Part shown: piece by piece, positions 32,828-45,038 of the stretch
Layout: the number at the start of each line of letters is the position of its first letter
Numbering within the stretch: the first letter of the stretch is position 1
From: Megaustenia siamemsis
Lineage: Eukaryota; Mollusca; Gastropoda; Stylommatophora; Ariophantidae
Direction of reading: 5' to 3'
Assembly: GCA_032433765.1 (NCBI GenBank)
Contig: JAVIAB010000124.1
Location: forward strand, 92,560,845 to 92,624,844
Length of the DNA stretch: 64,000 nt
The notes under the pieces: generated by a model
The model's input: only the letters and a program-made list of their open reading frames with translations
The model's database searches: none
What the model was told of the DNA's origin: nothing
Made by a program: the position numbers and the translations under genes

Positions 32828-33953
32828 AGACCTGAAGGGTTTTGTCAGTAACAATGACAATGAACAGGTTTACGCCGCAATCTAGACCTGATGGGTTTTT
32901 TGTTGGTTACAATGACAATGAACAGGTATACTCTGAAGTCTAGACCTAATGCGTTTTATCAGTACCAACGACAATGAACAGGTTTACGCTGATCTAGACC
33001 TTCTGGGTTTTGTCAGTACCAACGACAATGAACAGGTTTACGCTGATCTAGACCTTCTGGGTTTTGTCAGTAACAATGATAATGAACAGGTTTACGCGAC
33101 AGTCTAGATCTGATGGCTTTTGTCAGTAACAATGACAATGAACAGGTTTACGCTGCAGTCTAGATCTAATGGGTTTTGTCATTTACAATTATAATGAAGA
33201 GGTTTACGCTGCAGTATAGACCTTCTGTGTTTTGTCAGTAACAATGATAATGAACAGATTTACGCTCATCTAGACGTTCCGGGTTTTGTCAATAACAATG
33301 AAAATGAACAGGTTTACGCGACAATCTAGACCAGATGGGCGTTGTCAGTAACAATTACAATGAATATGTTTACGCTGCAGTCTACACCTGATGGGTTTTG
33401 TCATTTAGAATTATAATGAATAGGTTTACGCTGCAGTATATACCTTCTGGGATTTGTCAGTAACAATGACAATGAATAGGTTTACGCTGCAGTCTAGATC
33501 TGATTGGTTTTGTCAGTAACAATGACAATGAACAGGTTTACGCTCATCTAGACCTTCTGGGTTTTGTCAGTAACAATGATAATGAACAGGTTTACGCTAC
33601 AGTCTAGACCAGATGGGTTTTGTCAGTAACAATGACTTGAACATGTTTACGCTGAAGTCTAGACCTTCTGAGTTTTGTCAGAAACAATGATAATGAACAG
33701 GTTTACGCTACAGTCTAGACCAGATGAGCTTTGTCAGTAACACTTACAATGAACAGGTTTACGCGAAAGTCTAGACCTGATTGGTTTTGTCAGTAACAAC
33801 GAAAATGAACAAGTTAACGCTACAGTCGAGATCTAATGCGTTTTCTCAATAACAATAACAATGAACAAGTTAACGCACAGCCTAGACCTGATGGGTTTTG
33901 TCAGTAACAATGAGAATGATCACGTTTACGCTGCAGTCTAGACCTGATGGGTT
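32828..33953. repeat. 56-bp minisatellite, middle block (diverged)
   Basis: About 20 units built on ACAATGAACAGGTTTACGCT and TCTAGACCTGATGGG then TTTTGTCAGTAAC, with many substitutions and indels. This contrasts with the uniform left block. It ends at ACCTGATGGGTT (33942-33953), the left duplication of an N-family insertion. Confidence 0.92.
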
Positions 33954-35394
33954 ATTAAATTGTTGAGTTTTTTGCGGGTCATGTTCTTTGCACTCCGAGC
34001 ATTTCCATAGGTGCTAAGATCCCCTCCTCAGCAAGTCCCGCAGTGTCCAGCGACTGACGACTCCAGTTCTGTGTTGGTTGATTAGTTTTCTTACACGCTC
34101 ACTAAGTTTCTCGTTTCTGGCTGTGCCCATCTTAACTCCCATCTCTTTCATCCGATGGAGTGACGTGAACTCATGGTCGCCAAAGTCCTGTGCCCTTTCT
34201 ACATCTCAGAGGGCATTGATGATGTCCGCCTGATCCATTGGTTGATTACTTTCAATGACAGCGCATCTAGTCAACATGTCCGCAGTTTCACTTCTCCGTG
34301 CTCCCGCATGTCCTGGGACGTGGACAAAGGTGGCTTTACGTATATTTGACTCCTGCATTGACTCTACCCATTGCATAGGTACAGTACCGGCGTCGACTTT
34401 TTATCATGCTCATCGAATCACTCAGTGTACAGGCGTGGGTGTAGTCTTGTGACTCTTACAAGATGAATGCCTGGTCACAGCCATAAGTTCTATCGTCTTA
34501 CAAGATGAATGCCTGGTCACAGCCATAAGTTCTATCGTCTTACAAGATGAATGCCTGGTCACAGCCATAAGTTCTATCGTCTTACAAGATGAATGCCTGG
34601 TCACAGCCATAAGTTCTATCGTCTTACAAGATGAATGCCTGGTCACAGCCATAAGTTCTATCGTCTTACAAGATGAATGCCTGGTCACATCCATAAGTTC
34701 TATCGTCTTACAAGATGAATGCCTGGTCACAGCCATAAGTTCTATCGTCTTACAAGATGAATGCCTGGTCACAGCCATAAGTTCTATCGTCTTACAAGAT
34801 GAATGCCTGGTCACAGCCATAAGTTCTATCGTCTTACAAGATGAATGCCTGGTCACAGCCATAAGTTCTATCGTCTTACAAGATGAATGCCTGGTCACAG
34901 CCATAAGTTCTATCGTCTTACAAGATGAATGCCTGGTCACAGCCATAAGTTCTATCGTCTTACAAGATGAATGCCTGGTCACAGCCATAAGTTCTATCGT
35001 CTTACAAGATGAATGCCTGGTCACAGCCATAAGTTCTATCGTCTTACAAGATGAATGCCTGGTCACAGCCATAAGTTCTATCGTCTTACAAGATGAATGC
35101 CTGGTCACAGCCATAAGTTCTATCGTCTTACAAGATGAATGCCTGGTCACAGCCATAAGTTCTATCGTCTTACAAGATGAATGCCTGGTCACATCCATAA
35201 GTTCTATCGTCTTACAAGATGAATGCCTGGTCACAGCCATAAGTTCTATCGTCTTACAAGATGAATGCCTGGTCACAGCCATAAGTTCTATCGACATGCT
35301 ACTCGTGGTCATGACGTATGCACCACTGTCTTCCTTGACTATTCTGCCTGCCGAGCGTGCTGTAAATGCCCATGCGCTCATTTTGTCTCGTATT
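33954..35394 (-). mobile_element. LINE N, 5'-truncated copy inserted in minisatellite, with TSD
   Basis: The 12-bp duplication ACCTGATGGGTT at 33942-33953 and 35395-35406 gives exact edges. The 3' tail is at the left (TTGTTGAGTTTTTTGCGGG). The copy retains only the RNase H to 3' end segment, inflated by 840 bp of internal 42-bp repeats at 34455-35294. Without them it would be about 0.6 kb. Confidence 0.9.
34455..35294. repeat. 42-bp minisatellite inside LINE N, 20 units
   Basis: The unit, plus strand, contains TCTTACAAGATGAATGCCTG and GTCACAGCCATAAGTTCTATCG. It is almost invariant: the only recurrent difference is CACATCC for CACAGCC, at about 34687 and about 35191 (504 bp, 12 units, apart). 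Confidence 0.97.
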
Positions 35395-35437
35395 ACCTGA
35401 TGGGTTTTGGCCAGTAACAACAACAAAGACGCTGTTT
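35395..35437. repeat. 56-bp minisatellite, right remnant
   Basis: ACCTGATGGGTTTTGGCCAG, then TAACAACAACAAAGACGCTG, continues the same array beyond the N insertion, proving that the insertion split one array. 35438-35764 shows only T/A runs. Confidence 0.75.
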
Positions 35438-35994
35438 TCCAATTCACCTGACGATGCCCTCAGTCTTAGTTTTTTTTTTAATTATTTTCTTTTTAACAAA
35501 AATAAAACTGTAGGTAATGAACAATGATTTCAGAAGTTGGAGGCAAATGAAGCTGAGTCACAGTTAGTTGTCAACCCACACGGGGTTGCCACATTAGTCG
35601 CACTTCGGAAAGTGGCAGAACTAAAAGAATCGTTGTCAACATTCAGTAGAGTACTACTTTGTAGGTGATCGTGGCTACTAACCTGTACGTCACGCCATTC
35701 TCTTCAATGTATTCACTGCCGGTTGCTGTCACAGCAAAATGCATATGTGTAATTATTTATACATATACAAACATGAGGTTTGCGGGGTAGAGTTCTGCCC
35801 TACCAAAGAAGGAGTAAGACGTCTCCTTTTTTCCACAAGTCTTCGGGACACCCATGGGCAAGGTGGAGCTCCCGTTTAGCCCCGGATCAGGGTTATGTGA
35901 AGCCATTGGAGCAGGTGGTGGATGGTGTTGTCGGAGCAGCCGACAAGTAGTGCCGATTATGGTCCCCACACCGCGATGACAGGCAGATGATCTC

Positions 35995-36825
35995 ATGTAT
36001 AGAGACAATGGCTACGATCTCCGACTAGTACAGTCACTGTCGAAAAGGAAAGGAATGGCAAACTACCTTCTTATATTGCATAGACTAATCATGACAAATC
36101 ACAACTTAAAATCTAAAGTTAACCACGTTAATGGGGACTCCACAGCCACCTCGTCCGGTAGGAAGTGTCATGTGCTACAGGTGACACTCGATCGTCATCA
36201 AGCTACTGTAAGCAAAATACAAAATAAAGAGACACTAGCAATAGGAATTTGGAACATTAGATCAGCATTCCAGGTTGGTAAAATAGAAAACATCAGTCAA
36301 GAAATGAAGAGAATGAAATTGAACATCTTGGGACTATGTGAAATGAGATGGACAGGGGCAGGATTATTACAACGCGACAGTGGAAATGTAATTTACTCTG
36401 GGTGAGACACACACGAAAGAGGTGTAGCCATCATGTTAGATAAAGAAAGAAGCAAAACAGTGAAAGGATTTTAGCCAGTATCAGATAGAATTCTGCTAGT
36501 AAAATTGAGAAGTAGACCAGTGGATATCAACATAAGTAACGCTAATGCACCAACAAGTAATAGCGAAGAAGAAGAAGACATTGACACTTTTTACAATGAG
36601 CTAGAGATGGCCATGGAACAGTGTAAACCCCAAGAAATAACTATTATATTAGGGGATATCAATGCAAAGGTAGGAACAGTTAAAGTGCAAAATGTGACTG
36701 GGGGGCATGACCTTGGAGAGACGAATGGCAGAGGGGATAGATTGATAGGTTGGGCAAAGACATATGAAATGATTATAGGTAACACCTGGTTCAAACAACA
36801 CCCTAGGCGACCATGGACAGGGTAA
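35995..36825 (+). pseudogene. LINE R2 APE endonuclease
   Basis: Two open stretches (35995-36405, 36505-36825), same frame group, are broken by stops at about 36403 and 36472. Motifs: GIWNIRSAF, LCEMRWTGAG (catalytic Glu), ERGVAIML, ILGDINAKVG (intact catalytic Asp, unlike R1), and, after further breaks, NSDHVPVVGKIRI near 36930. Confidence 0.85.
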
Positions 36826-37297
36826 AGCCCAGACAAAAAAGTACACAATCACATTTTTTTAAAATACTGGTAGAGAGAAGATTCAGAAATGGGCTAACAT
36901 ATGTTAAAACAAGGCCAGGAGCAGATTGCAATAGTGACCATGTACCAGTAGTTGGAAAGATAAGAATACAACTACGGAAGGCACAGAAATTCCCAAGAAA
37001 TATAAAATTAGAACTAGATATGCTTAGAGTAGATAATCAAATGAGTGATAAGTACAGTACGATAGTATCAAATAGATATACTTCTATTGAGAAAATACGG
37101 GACATCTAGGAGCAGTGGGAAATGCTCAAACAATCGATTCAACAAACATCAAATGAAGTACATGTAATACCAGCTACCAAAAGAATCAACAAAAAGAAAT
37201 GGATGACAGAAGAAATATTACAACTATTGGATTAAAGAAGAAAACATAAGAAAGAAGAACGGACATACAAAATATTGCACAAAGAGATCCAGAACAA

Positions 37298-38932
37298 ATG
37301 CAGAGAAGCAAAGGAAGGATGGTTAAACAGAAATGTGAAGAAATGAAAAGCAAACAAAAGAAAGACTCAAAATTTATGCACAATCAGTTAAATGAATTAA
37401 CAGGAAGAAAAGAAGTCAACGTTTCAGGATGTGTTAAGTCAAAGGAAGGAAATATAATAATGGGACAGGAGAAGACATTAGAAAGATGGACAGAATATAT
37501 CAGTCAATTCTATGATGATGAAAGACCAGAATTAAACAATTCAAAAAGACACAGGATCCCAATTATGCAGAGTGAAGTGGAGGACGCAATTCAACACATG
37601 AAAAGAGGCAAAGCTCCAGGTCCTGACAATATAACAATCGAAGAGATAAACGCATTAGGAGAGCTGGGAGTACAAGTCATAACAAAACTACTCAATGACA
37701 TATATAACACTGGACACATACCCGAAGATCTACTAAAATCTATCTTTGTAGCCATACCGAAGAAGTCTGGCGCCACTGATTGTGAAGACCATCGCACTAT
37801 TAGTCTCATGAGTCATATGACGAAAATATTACTAAGAATCATCATGAGACGTGTAAGAAACAAAAAAAAACCTGAAATAAGTGTGGAACAATGTGGATTT
37901 GTGGAAGGAAATAGCACCAATAATGCAATATACATCTTAAGAACATTGATAGAAAGATCAATAGAGGTAAAGAAAGATCTATATTTGTGCTTTATAGACT
38001 ATACAAAAGCATTTGACAAAGTAAAGCATGTGGAAATGATCAATATGCTAGATAAATTAAACATTGATGGCAAGGATCTACGAATCATAAAAAAAACATG
38101 TACTGGCAACAAAAAGCAGCAATACGAATTAACAACCAAACAGGACAATTTCAACTTATAAAACAAGGAATCAGACAAGGTTGTGTTCTGTCGCCGGATA
38201 TGTTTTCACTTTACAGCGAACATATTATGAGATCAATAGTAGACAAAAATGAATTAAAGTCAACGGTCACTACATAAATAATTTGCGATAAGCGGATGGC
38301 ACAGTCTAATAGCAGAGACAGAGAATAAACTACAAGAAATGATAGACATAATAGTAAAAGAAAGCATCAAGAAAGGTCTCAGTCTGAATAGTAAGAAAAC
38401 AGAGGTAATGGTCATATCGAAGAAACAATCATCACCAGCATGCAGCATAAAAATAAACGAGACAAATTTGAAACAAGTGCAACGCGTCAAATACGTGGGC
38501 ACAATAATAACATCGGATGGAAGATGCACCACGGAAATAAAAAGTAGAATAGCTCAGGCCAAAATAGCAATTCAGAAAATGAAAAATATCTTATGCAACA
38601 AATCGATGTCAATAGAAATGAGAAAGAGAGTTCATCGGTGCTATATAGAACCAATTCTGACCTATAGAAGCGAATCATGGATAGTAGACAAACAAATGAA
38701 AAGACGATTAGAGGCCACAGAGATGGGATTTCTCAGAAGAATGTTGAAAGTTCCCTGGACAGCTAAAAAAGACCAATCGGAAGTTCTCAAAGAGGCCAAC
38801 ACAAAAATGCAGCTCCTAAAATACATCAGAAAGAAGCAATCAACATTTTACGGGCACATCATGAGAAGAGGAAAGTTGGAATATTTGGTTACAACTGGCA
38901 AAATAAAAGGAAAGAGATATCGCGGACGATAA
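37298..38932 (+). pseudogene. LINE R2 reverse transcriptase
   Basis: The frame 37298-38161 carries APGPDNITIEEI, AIPKKSGATDCEDHRTISLM, EQCGFVEGNST and motif A CFIDYTKAFDKVKH. After a shift, GIRQGCVLSPDMFSLYSEH follows, then the YADD site reads as a stop plus ADG at about 38290, so the active site is lost. The frame 38339-38932 holds the thumb and tail (VKYVGTIITSDGRC, RSESWIVDKQMKRRLEA, FYGHIMRRGKLEYL). Confidence 0.87.
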
Positions 38933-39111
38933 AGAGAGAAAATACTGGATAGCTTGGTGTCATGGCATGGGAAACAGTCAACAACAGAACTGATACGATG
39001 CACTGTATATAGAATATTTTGGAAGGACATGATCGCCTACGCCAACCGGTATAGCACATGATGATGATACAAACATTATATTTAGTGGCCCGTTTTGATC
39101 ATTTACAATCA

Positions 39112-39112
39112 G

Positions 39113-39170
<58 letters not shown>
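39112..39170. repeat. (AC)n(AT)n microsatellite
   Basis: ACACACAC run followed by an AT run. The following 39177-39702 is AT-rich with nothing recognised. Confidence 0.93.
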
Positions 39171-39171
<1 letters not shown>

Positions 39172-39713
39172 CACATACAAACATATATATGTATTTATAT
39201 TTATATAGTATAAGTTGTGACGAGACAATTACCTATTATTTTATTAGGTATTATATGCAATGTTACAATTATCGCTTATTATCAATAATTATTTGTTTCA
39301 ATTGTTGCAAATGTAACTATTTGGAAATTTGCCCCCAAAATTGTAGCTACTTATAATTTCTAGACAATGACATTTTTTTTCGTCCTGTGCACGCATGATA
39401 TTATAGACAGAAACAGAGCAATTAGGCTAATCGGTAGTTTAAAATTGAACGCGTTACAACAAAGCAACTATTAGAAATAATATCGTGGAAACGCAAATGT
39501 TATCTTTTATTATTAACTGATTGTTTAGGTCGACCAGTTAAATATTAATTCTATTCTTAATAATCTAGCTCGTTAAACTTTTTTAAACGTTGTATTTGGT
39601 CAAGTGAATGTTATTGTATGTGTTTACTCTTGGGTTGATATATTCTAGCTGCCAATAATTTAAATATCAATTTCATTGTAGGAGTTTCGTATTTATTTTA
39701 CATTTCCCAGCCA

Positions 39714-40648
39714 TCATCATCACCATCGGGTGCCATCTCCGCAGCGAAGGTTGGCTACCATGGAGCGCCATTCTACTCTGTTTCTTGCTTTGATGGTGCA
39801 GGCTGTCACAGATTGGCTTGTCCATCTTTTGATGTTACTCGTCCATGTTAGTCTTGGTCTGTCTCTGCCTCTTTTACCATGTATTTTCCCTTCCAATATT
39901 ACTTTTATTAGGCAGTTGTGTCTTTTACCATGACCCAAACATTTCATTTGTCTTGCTCTAATTGTGTTTAGTAGTTCTCTTTTCATTTTTAGTTGTTTTA
40001 AAACTTCCTCGTTTATTTTCTTTTCTTTCCATCCAATTCTACCTATTCTTCTATAAATCCACATTTCAAAGGCTTCAATTTTCTGTTCTGTTTTCTGGTC
40101 TAATGTCCATGTTTCTGCATCATACAGGAATATTGAGAAGATGTAACATTTTGCTATTCTTAGTTTTAGTCCTGGTGTTATTTGTTTTGATGTTAGTATA
40201 TTTTTCATAGCACTGAAATTACTTTTTGCCATACTTATTCTTTTATTTCTTTCAGTTGTACATTTTCCATCACTGTTTATAGTATGTCCCAGGTGGTTGT
40301 AGTTCTGAATTGTCTCTAGATGTATTCCTTCCACTCTGATATTTAATTGTATGTCTTGAGAGTTTTCTTTGTTTATGATCGTAGTTTTAGTCTTTTTGAT
40401 ATTCATATCTAGTCCATATTTTTTGCTTGTCATGTTCATTACTTTAAGTAATTGTTGTAGATCTTTAGGATTTTCTGCTAGTAGTACAGTATCATCAGCA
40501 TATCTTAGGTTATTGGTTATCTTCCCATTAATGTTTAGGCCTGGCATCTCAGTGATGTTTTTATAGATTTGCTCAGTGTATAAATTGAACAAGCTTGGTG
40601 ATAAGATGCATCCTTGTCTTACTCGTTTTTTTATATCAAGGGGCGGTC
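39714..40648 (-). mobile_element. LINE R1, 5'-truncated copy with TSD
   Basis: The 11-bp duplication TTTCCCAGCCA at 39703-39713 and 40649-40659 bounds 935 bp. The 3' end at the left is TCATCATCACCATC. It is truncated just before the RT GxxQGC motif, a usual outcome of incomplete reverse transcription. Confidence 0.92.
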
Positions 40649-40664
40649 TTTCCCAGCCACCCAA
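39720..40664 (-). pseudogene. LINE R1 RT fragment, 314 open codons
   Basis: An uninterrupted frame: RVRQGCILSPSLFNLYTEQ (residues 14-32), LRYADDTVLLAENP (53-66), NHLGHTINSDGKC, YDAETWTLDQKTEQ, then the GHGKRHNCLIKVILEG tail. The first dozen residues come from flanking DNA. The intact frame suggests a younger insertion than 29483-32827. It lacks the endonuclease and RT motif A, so it is not functional. Confidence 0.88.
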
Positions 40665-41321
40665 ATATACATTTTAACCTTATTTACGGTGGTCTGTCTT
40701 TGTCTGCTTTGGTTACATTTGAGTATATAAAGCATTTCAATTATGTATCGTTGTAATATACTGCCTGATTTGTAATACATTAACACTATGAGGTGTCTTG
40801 TAACCTGTAGACATAACGTGTTACAGCGTGACGTTTTCTGGTGATAGAGAAAAGACAATTAAAAGGGAATGATACCAACAATTAATGCAAGGTTTATAAA
40901 AGGAAAATATCATTATATGTAAAAAAAAAAATACATGTAATTGATAAACACAATTAGAAAGAAAATTAAAGGCACTAAATGTGAGAAGCAGAAAATACAA
41001 AAAGGAAGTAAGGCAAAATTTAAGAAATGCCAGTCAGATGGAGAGAATATATGTGTAACAGAACGACATAAAATACAATTGGAAGTGTGTACTAGGGAAT
41101 GAGAGAAAGATGATTATTTTGATATCAGAATACAAATATTGTGTTGTCTGGTAAAGTGAATTAGCCGTCGAAGATGTTTATTATTAACAGGAACAATGCA
41201 AGATCTAAGAAACGAACTTTAAGAACGTCGCGAGAACCTTATACTAATAATAATAATATTAAAATAAAAATGTTACTTCTTGAAGAAAATATCGTTGTAA
41301 ACAACTGATATAGTATTTACA
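40660..41321. other. Upstream region of GR2, no motif identified
   Basis: A/T-rich sequence before the GR2 start codon. It should contain the promoter, but I cannot point to a convincing TATA box or initiator among the many AT runs. Confidence 0.4.
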
Positions 41322-41496
41322 ATGTCTAATGTGGACATGTTTGGTATAAGTGATGAAACAAGACAGATATACGCCTTAGTTGCTTACGGTGTGGTGTGTC
41401 AGGTAATTAATCTCTTTGGTATCGTCACAAACATTATCAACATCGTGTGTTTTGTAAAACAAGGTTTTGAAGATTCAGTGAACATCAGTCTCTTAG
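41322..41496 (+). CDS. GR2 exon 1: start codon, N-terminus and TM1
   Basis: ACAATGTC starts a 330-residue receptor. The N-terminus is short (MSNVDMFGISDETRQ). TM1 spans about residues 18-45 with GIVTNIINI. The exon ends VNISLLG with the Gly codon split (phase 1) at donor CTTAG/GTAACC. It is very similar to GR1 exon 1 in sequence and phase. Intron 1 is 4.5 kb and holds LINE, SINE and Tigger insertions. Confidence 0.88.
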
Positions 41497-41834
41497 GTAA
41501 CCATTAATAACAAGTACATTTGTTTGGTTTTCACATGATTTAACTTTAATTCCTTGCATTTTAATTATTTGTCCTTTTCAGAGAGTATTACAAATACCAG
41601 AAATAGTTACATAGTTCTAATCGTCTACCTAGAAAGCAGATCACAAAACTGGTTACACTGTAACAAGATACGTGGTAGCGACATTTAACATTATAAATTA
41701 TACAGGACTAGATAGCGGTTAGTGACAGTGAGAACTGGTAGGTGAAGGTTGAATCCATCGATCGTATCCAAACTCACAAAGTCTTGTGACAGATCAAACG
41801 AGGCTAGACAACACTAAACGGGTCCACTGTTAAC

Positions 41835-42600
41835 CATTTCGATTTTCTTCTTCTATTTCCTCTTTCCTTCCTTACATGCCTTTCAGCGTCCAGGGGATAT
41901 ATAATTTGCGGTCTTTTGCTCTTCTGCTAGCGTCTCCTGCTGTTATATTTCTAATGTTTCTATTACTGCTTCGGTTCATATGTTCGTGGTTGACCATTGA
42001 ATCGTGTGTTCTCGTAACGTTTTATTAAAAGTTCTTTTTGTGGTTTTTGTTATTTTTTTTTCTTATCACTAAGCCAAATCATTTCTTTCTTTAGTTTCTC
42101 TATATAATCTATGGCGGAAATTATTCCCACCTTTACTCAGTTCTTCATTTCTGATGTTATCTCTCAATCTGTTTCCTGTCATTCGTCTGACACATTTCAT
42201 TTGGGTTGTGGTTGTTGTTCTTATTGTTCATGAGTCTAAAGTCAAAGTTTGGAATTTTTAGTACAACGTTGGTATGACGATTGTGTTGTATGTAGAGTAC
42301 CCATTTGCCTTTAATATTACTACCTTGTTGGACAGCAGGGATGAGAGTTATTCAATTATATGACAAGTTCTAGCATCTCGAGTCAAATTCTACTGCTTGT
42401 GATTTGTCATTTGTCACATGACATCCTAGGTATTTAAATTCCTCCACTTATATTGTCTGTTGTTTATTGTTATGTGGCGTTCTGTTTTTTTTTAAATTAA
42501 TGCAATGTACATGACTTTTGTCTTGCTGGTTTTGACTTTCATGTTGTATTGGGTTCATATTTTGTTAAGTGTATTCAAGTATTCGTGTAGGTCTTCTGTT
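41835..42600 (-). mobile_element. LINE R5 fragment
   Basis: Inverted match to 52905-53545 and neighbours: CTTCTTCTATTTCCTC at the 3' side, then the region CAGTTCTTCATTTCTGATG, then TACAACGTTGGTATGACG and a diverged extension to about 42600. It lies in intron 1 of GR2 and is heavily decayed. Confidence 0.65.
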
Positions 42601-43325
42601 TCTCCATATATATACTTCCATGAATTTTAATGTATCTTTGAGATAAATGTCATGGTATCCTTAAATTTTAGCACCTATGAAATAAATTACGATGTACAAG
42701 GTAGCGATATCACAATTGCAAGGTAGCTTTAGACCACAATGCATTTAGAAAAAAATGGTGTGGTTATATCTACTAGTCATATTATTTTTTTCCAAATAAA
42801 ATATGAAGTAGTAACATTCTCTGAAGCTGGTAAAACAGATGACCAAATCTGCATTCGATACAGTAAACTCACCAGATATTAGAGTAATCGATTATTTATT
42901 CGCAAACTCATGACATGAGAGCAAACATAAAAGGGAAAATCTCAAAGAAGTTATGTTCATTCCCATATTGGTCTATATGTGTTAAAAGATATTTTTTAAA
43001 GGGTAGTTTTTCACAGAACAATTTTTATGAAAAACGGATACAGCAAAAAGATGAAAAAAGTGAGTACACAAGGTAGTTACTCGCATAAGAACCAAAACTA
43101 TTACCTGTACACATTACCTGTACTTTAATGATTCTGCTAGTTCAGAAACAGTTATCTGACTTAATTTGTACACTAAGCAATATCATTAAATTTAATTTAA
43201 ACTTGTGTGTATTATCTGTTATCTAACATAATCATATAATAAATCAAATTAAAGAGGACATGTTGCACAATATGGAACTATAATTTGTATGTCATAAAAT
43301 CATTGGAGTAATGACATAAAAAGTG
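42601..43325. other. Intron 1 of GR2, nothing recognised
   Basis: AT-rich intron sequence without a recognisable element. Confidence 0.4.
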
Positions 43326-43442
43326 GCGAGGGACGGACCCCTGTTCACACGGCTGTCAGGAAAAAATGGATTAATATGCAAAATTCAGTTCCTAGTCTCA
43401 ATGGACTTCGTCAGAGGTTAAAGCTGGCGAACGAAAAAAAAG
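43326..43442 (+). mobile_element. SINE-B 3' half
   Basis: GAGGGACGGACCCCTGTTC, then AATTCAGTTCCTAGTC, then AAGCTGGCGAACG plus an A-run match the 3' half of 46283-46608. The tRNA-like head is absent. Confidence 0.7.
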
Positions 43443-43714
43443 TGACAACAGAGTGAAATGAGAGCTAAATAATACATTTTAAATTAAATGTAACTGCTTA
43501 AATTATAAATTAAGATTATTTTGAGATAAGATCAGGGCCAAATGTAATCCCATGTATGATTTTATTTTATAATGGTTAATCCATTTATTCCTCTGCTATT
43601 TGAATATCGCATTGAGACTTTTTAATATAATAGTGAAATTAAGATGTGGTGTGCATACAATGGAAAATATAGAAACATTTCTTATCCTTACCACTCCGTT
43701 CACAATGGGAGTAT

Positions 43715-43719
<5 letters not shown>

Positions 43720-43753
<34 letters not shown>
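43720..43753. repeat. (AT)n microsatellite, left flank of Tigger
   Basis: An AT run whose last TA is the left target dinucleotide. The run continues at 45042-45094 on the other side, so the transposon entered one AT tract. Confidence 0.9.
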
Positions 43754-43756
<3 letters not shown>

Positions 43757-45038
43757 TAAAGTCTCGATTATCCGGAATGCTCGGGGAAGAACCCATTCTG
43801 GATAATTGAATTTTTCTGGATAATCGAGAGTAAGAAAACCAAACTCAAAATTTATGAAAAAACATGATTGAAAAATTGCAATGCTCAGAAATATTTAAAT
43901 TCGTGTGACATTCACTAGCTTTCTCTATCAACATGGGTCCTGATATTGGCATTCCTTTTCTTCTTCTTTCTAAAAACCACACATAAAGGACGTCGTCGAG
44001 TTTTTCAAATTTTGGCCGTTTCATACTTCGTCTCTGGTGTATATTGTTGCTGCTTTCAGACTCCGACGCAAACTTAAACAACTCATCTTTTTGATTTCGT
44101 ATGTCATATGTTGAAGAGGCTATGCCAAATTCAGTCATCAAAACGTTGCGATTAACGCCTTTTTCAAGTCTACTAGCGATTTCAATCTTCTGGTTCAGTG
44201 TCAATACAGTTCGCTTGCGTTTACCTTTGCGGGAAATTGAGGTGTGGTTTGCACTCGCAGAGGCCATTATTTAACACAAAAATGTATTCCGTTAAAAAGT
44301 ATGCACACATGCGTTTATAGCATATCATGTATAATTTATACTGATGGAACGAATTTCAGCTTGCACAAATGTCTGAGACAAACTAACGTCAAACTCTGTA
44401 TCTTACTCTTTTTGAATTTCCAGTCGGTAATTTTTGAACCCCTCCCCCTTTCTTCTCACCATCTCTATGTCACTGCACGCCGGCTGCTCAACCTTTGATT
44501 TATAATCATCAAAGTTATGGGCTCTTCAATTTTCACAAACAATACGTCTGCTTCTAATGTTCGGTCAGACTGTCAAACGCCATATTTTTGACAAATTCAT
44601 GACCAACTTTAGATCTAAAGCAGGCTATGAGAAAATTAAGCAAATTTGTAAAATCATGTAGATAAGTGTTTTTGGCACGACTAAGATTTCCCGACAAAAA
44701 CATTTAGTCGGGGGAAAAAGTGAAGATATAGACTGTCTGTCGCTTTTACTTGGAATATTTGGAGACACAATGTCTGGATTGAATAAAATATGTTCGCTCC
44801 TATTTGAAGTATATTACTGTAAATACACTATTGTAAACGCAATATTGTGTAATGATAGAGCCTGTAGAAGTAAGCGCAGCGCACAAACCGTGTTGTAGCG
44901 TTTTCGATTTCCGGATAAAGGCATTTAATTTAACTGAACAAAACATGATTCAAGCTTTCTCCCTATAATAATAATAAAAAAAAAAGTCCGTTAAATTGAG
45001 AATTCCGGATTATTGAGTACCGCATAATCGAGACTTTA

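Larger units (their letters stand above)
34422..35447 (-). pseudogene. Expanded RNase H-derived open frame, 341 codons
   Basis: The frame begins in flanking minisatellite, enters LINE RNase H sequence (SAWAFTARSAGRIVKEDSGA, then YVMTTSSM), then runs through 20 copies of IELMAVTRHSSCKT and ends SHKTTPTPVH. In other N copies this spot reads MEGMAVTKAFKWLELQDYTH. A one-base change of frame inside the unit gives RHSSCK here. The unit is 42 bp, so the frame stays open. Units 3 and 15 share an Ala-to-Asp change. No evidence of expression; a translated product would be a repetitive 14-residue array. Confidence 0.7.
35775..39066 (+). mobile_element. LINE R2, full-length 3.3-kb RTE-like element with TSD
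   Basis: The 10-bp duplication ATACAAACAT at 35765-35774 and 39067-39076 bounds 3292 bp. It begins GAGGTTTGCGGGGTAG and ends GCACATGATGATG. Order is APE endonuclease then RT, as in R1, but sequence differs throughout. Stops occur in both domains and the YADD box is damaged. Fragments of the family are at 5069, 5650 and 58065. Confidence 0.9.
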
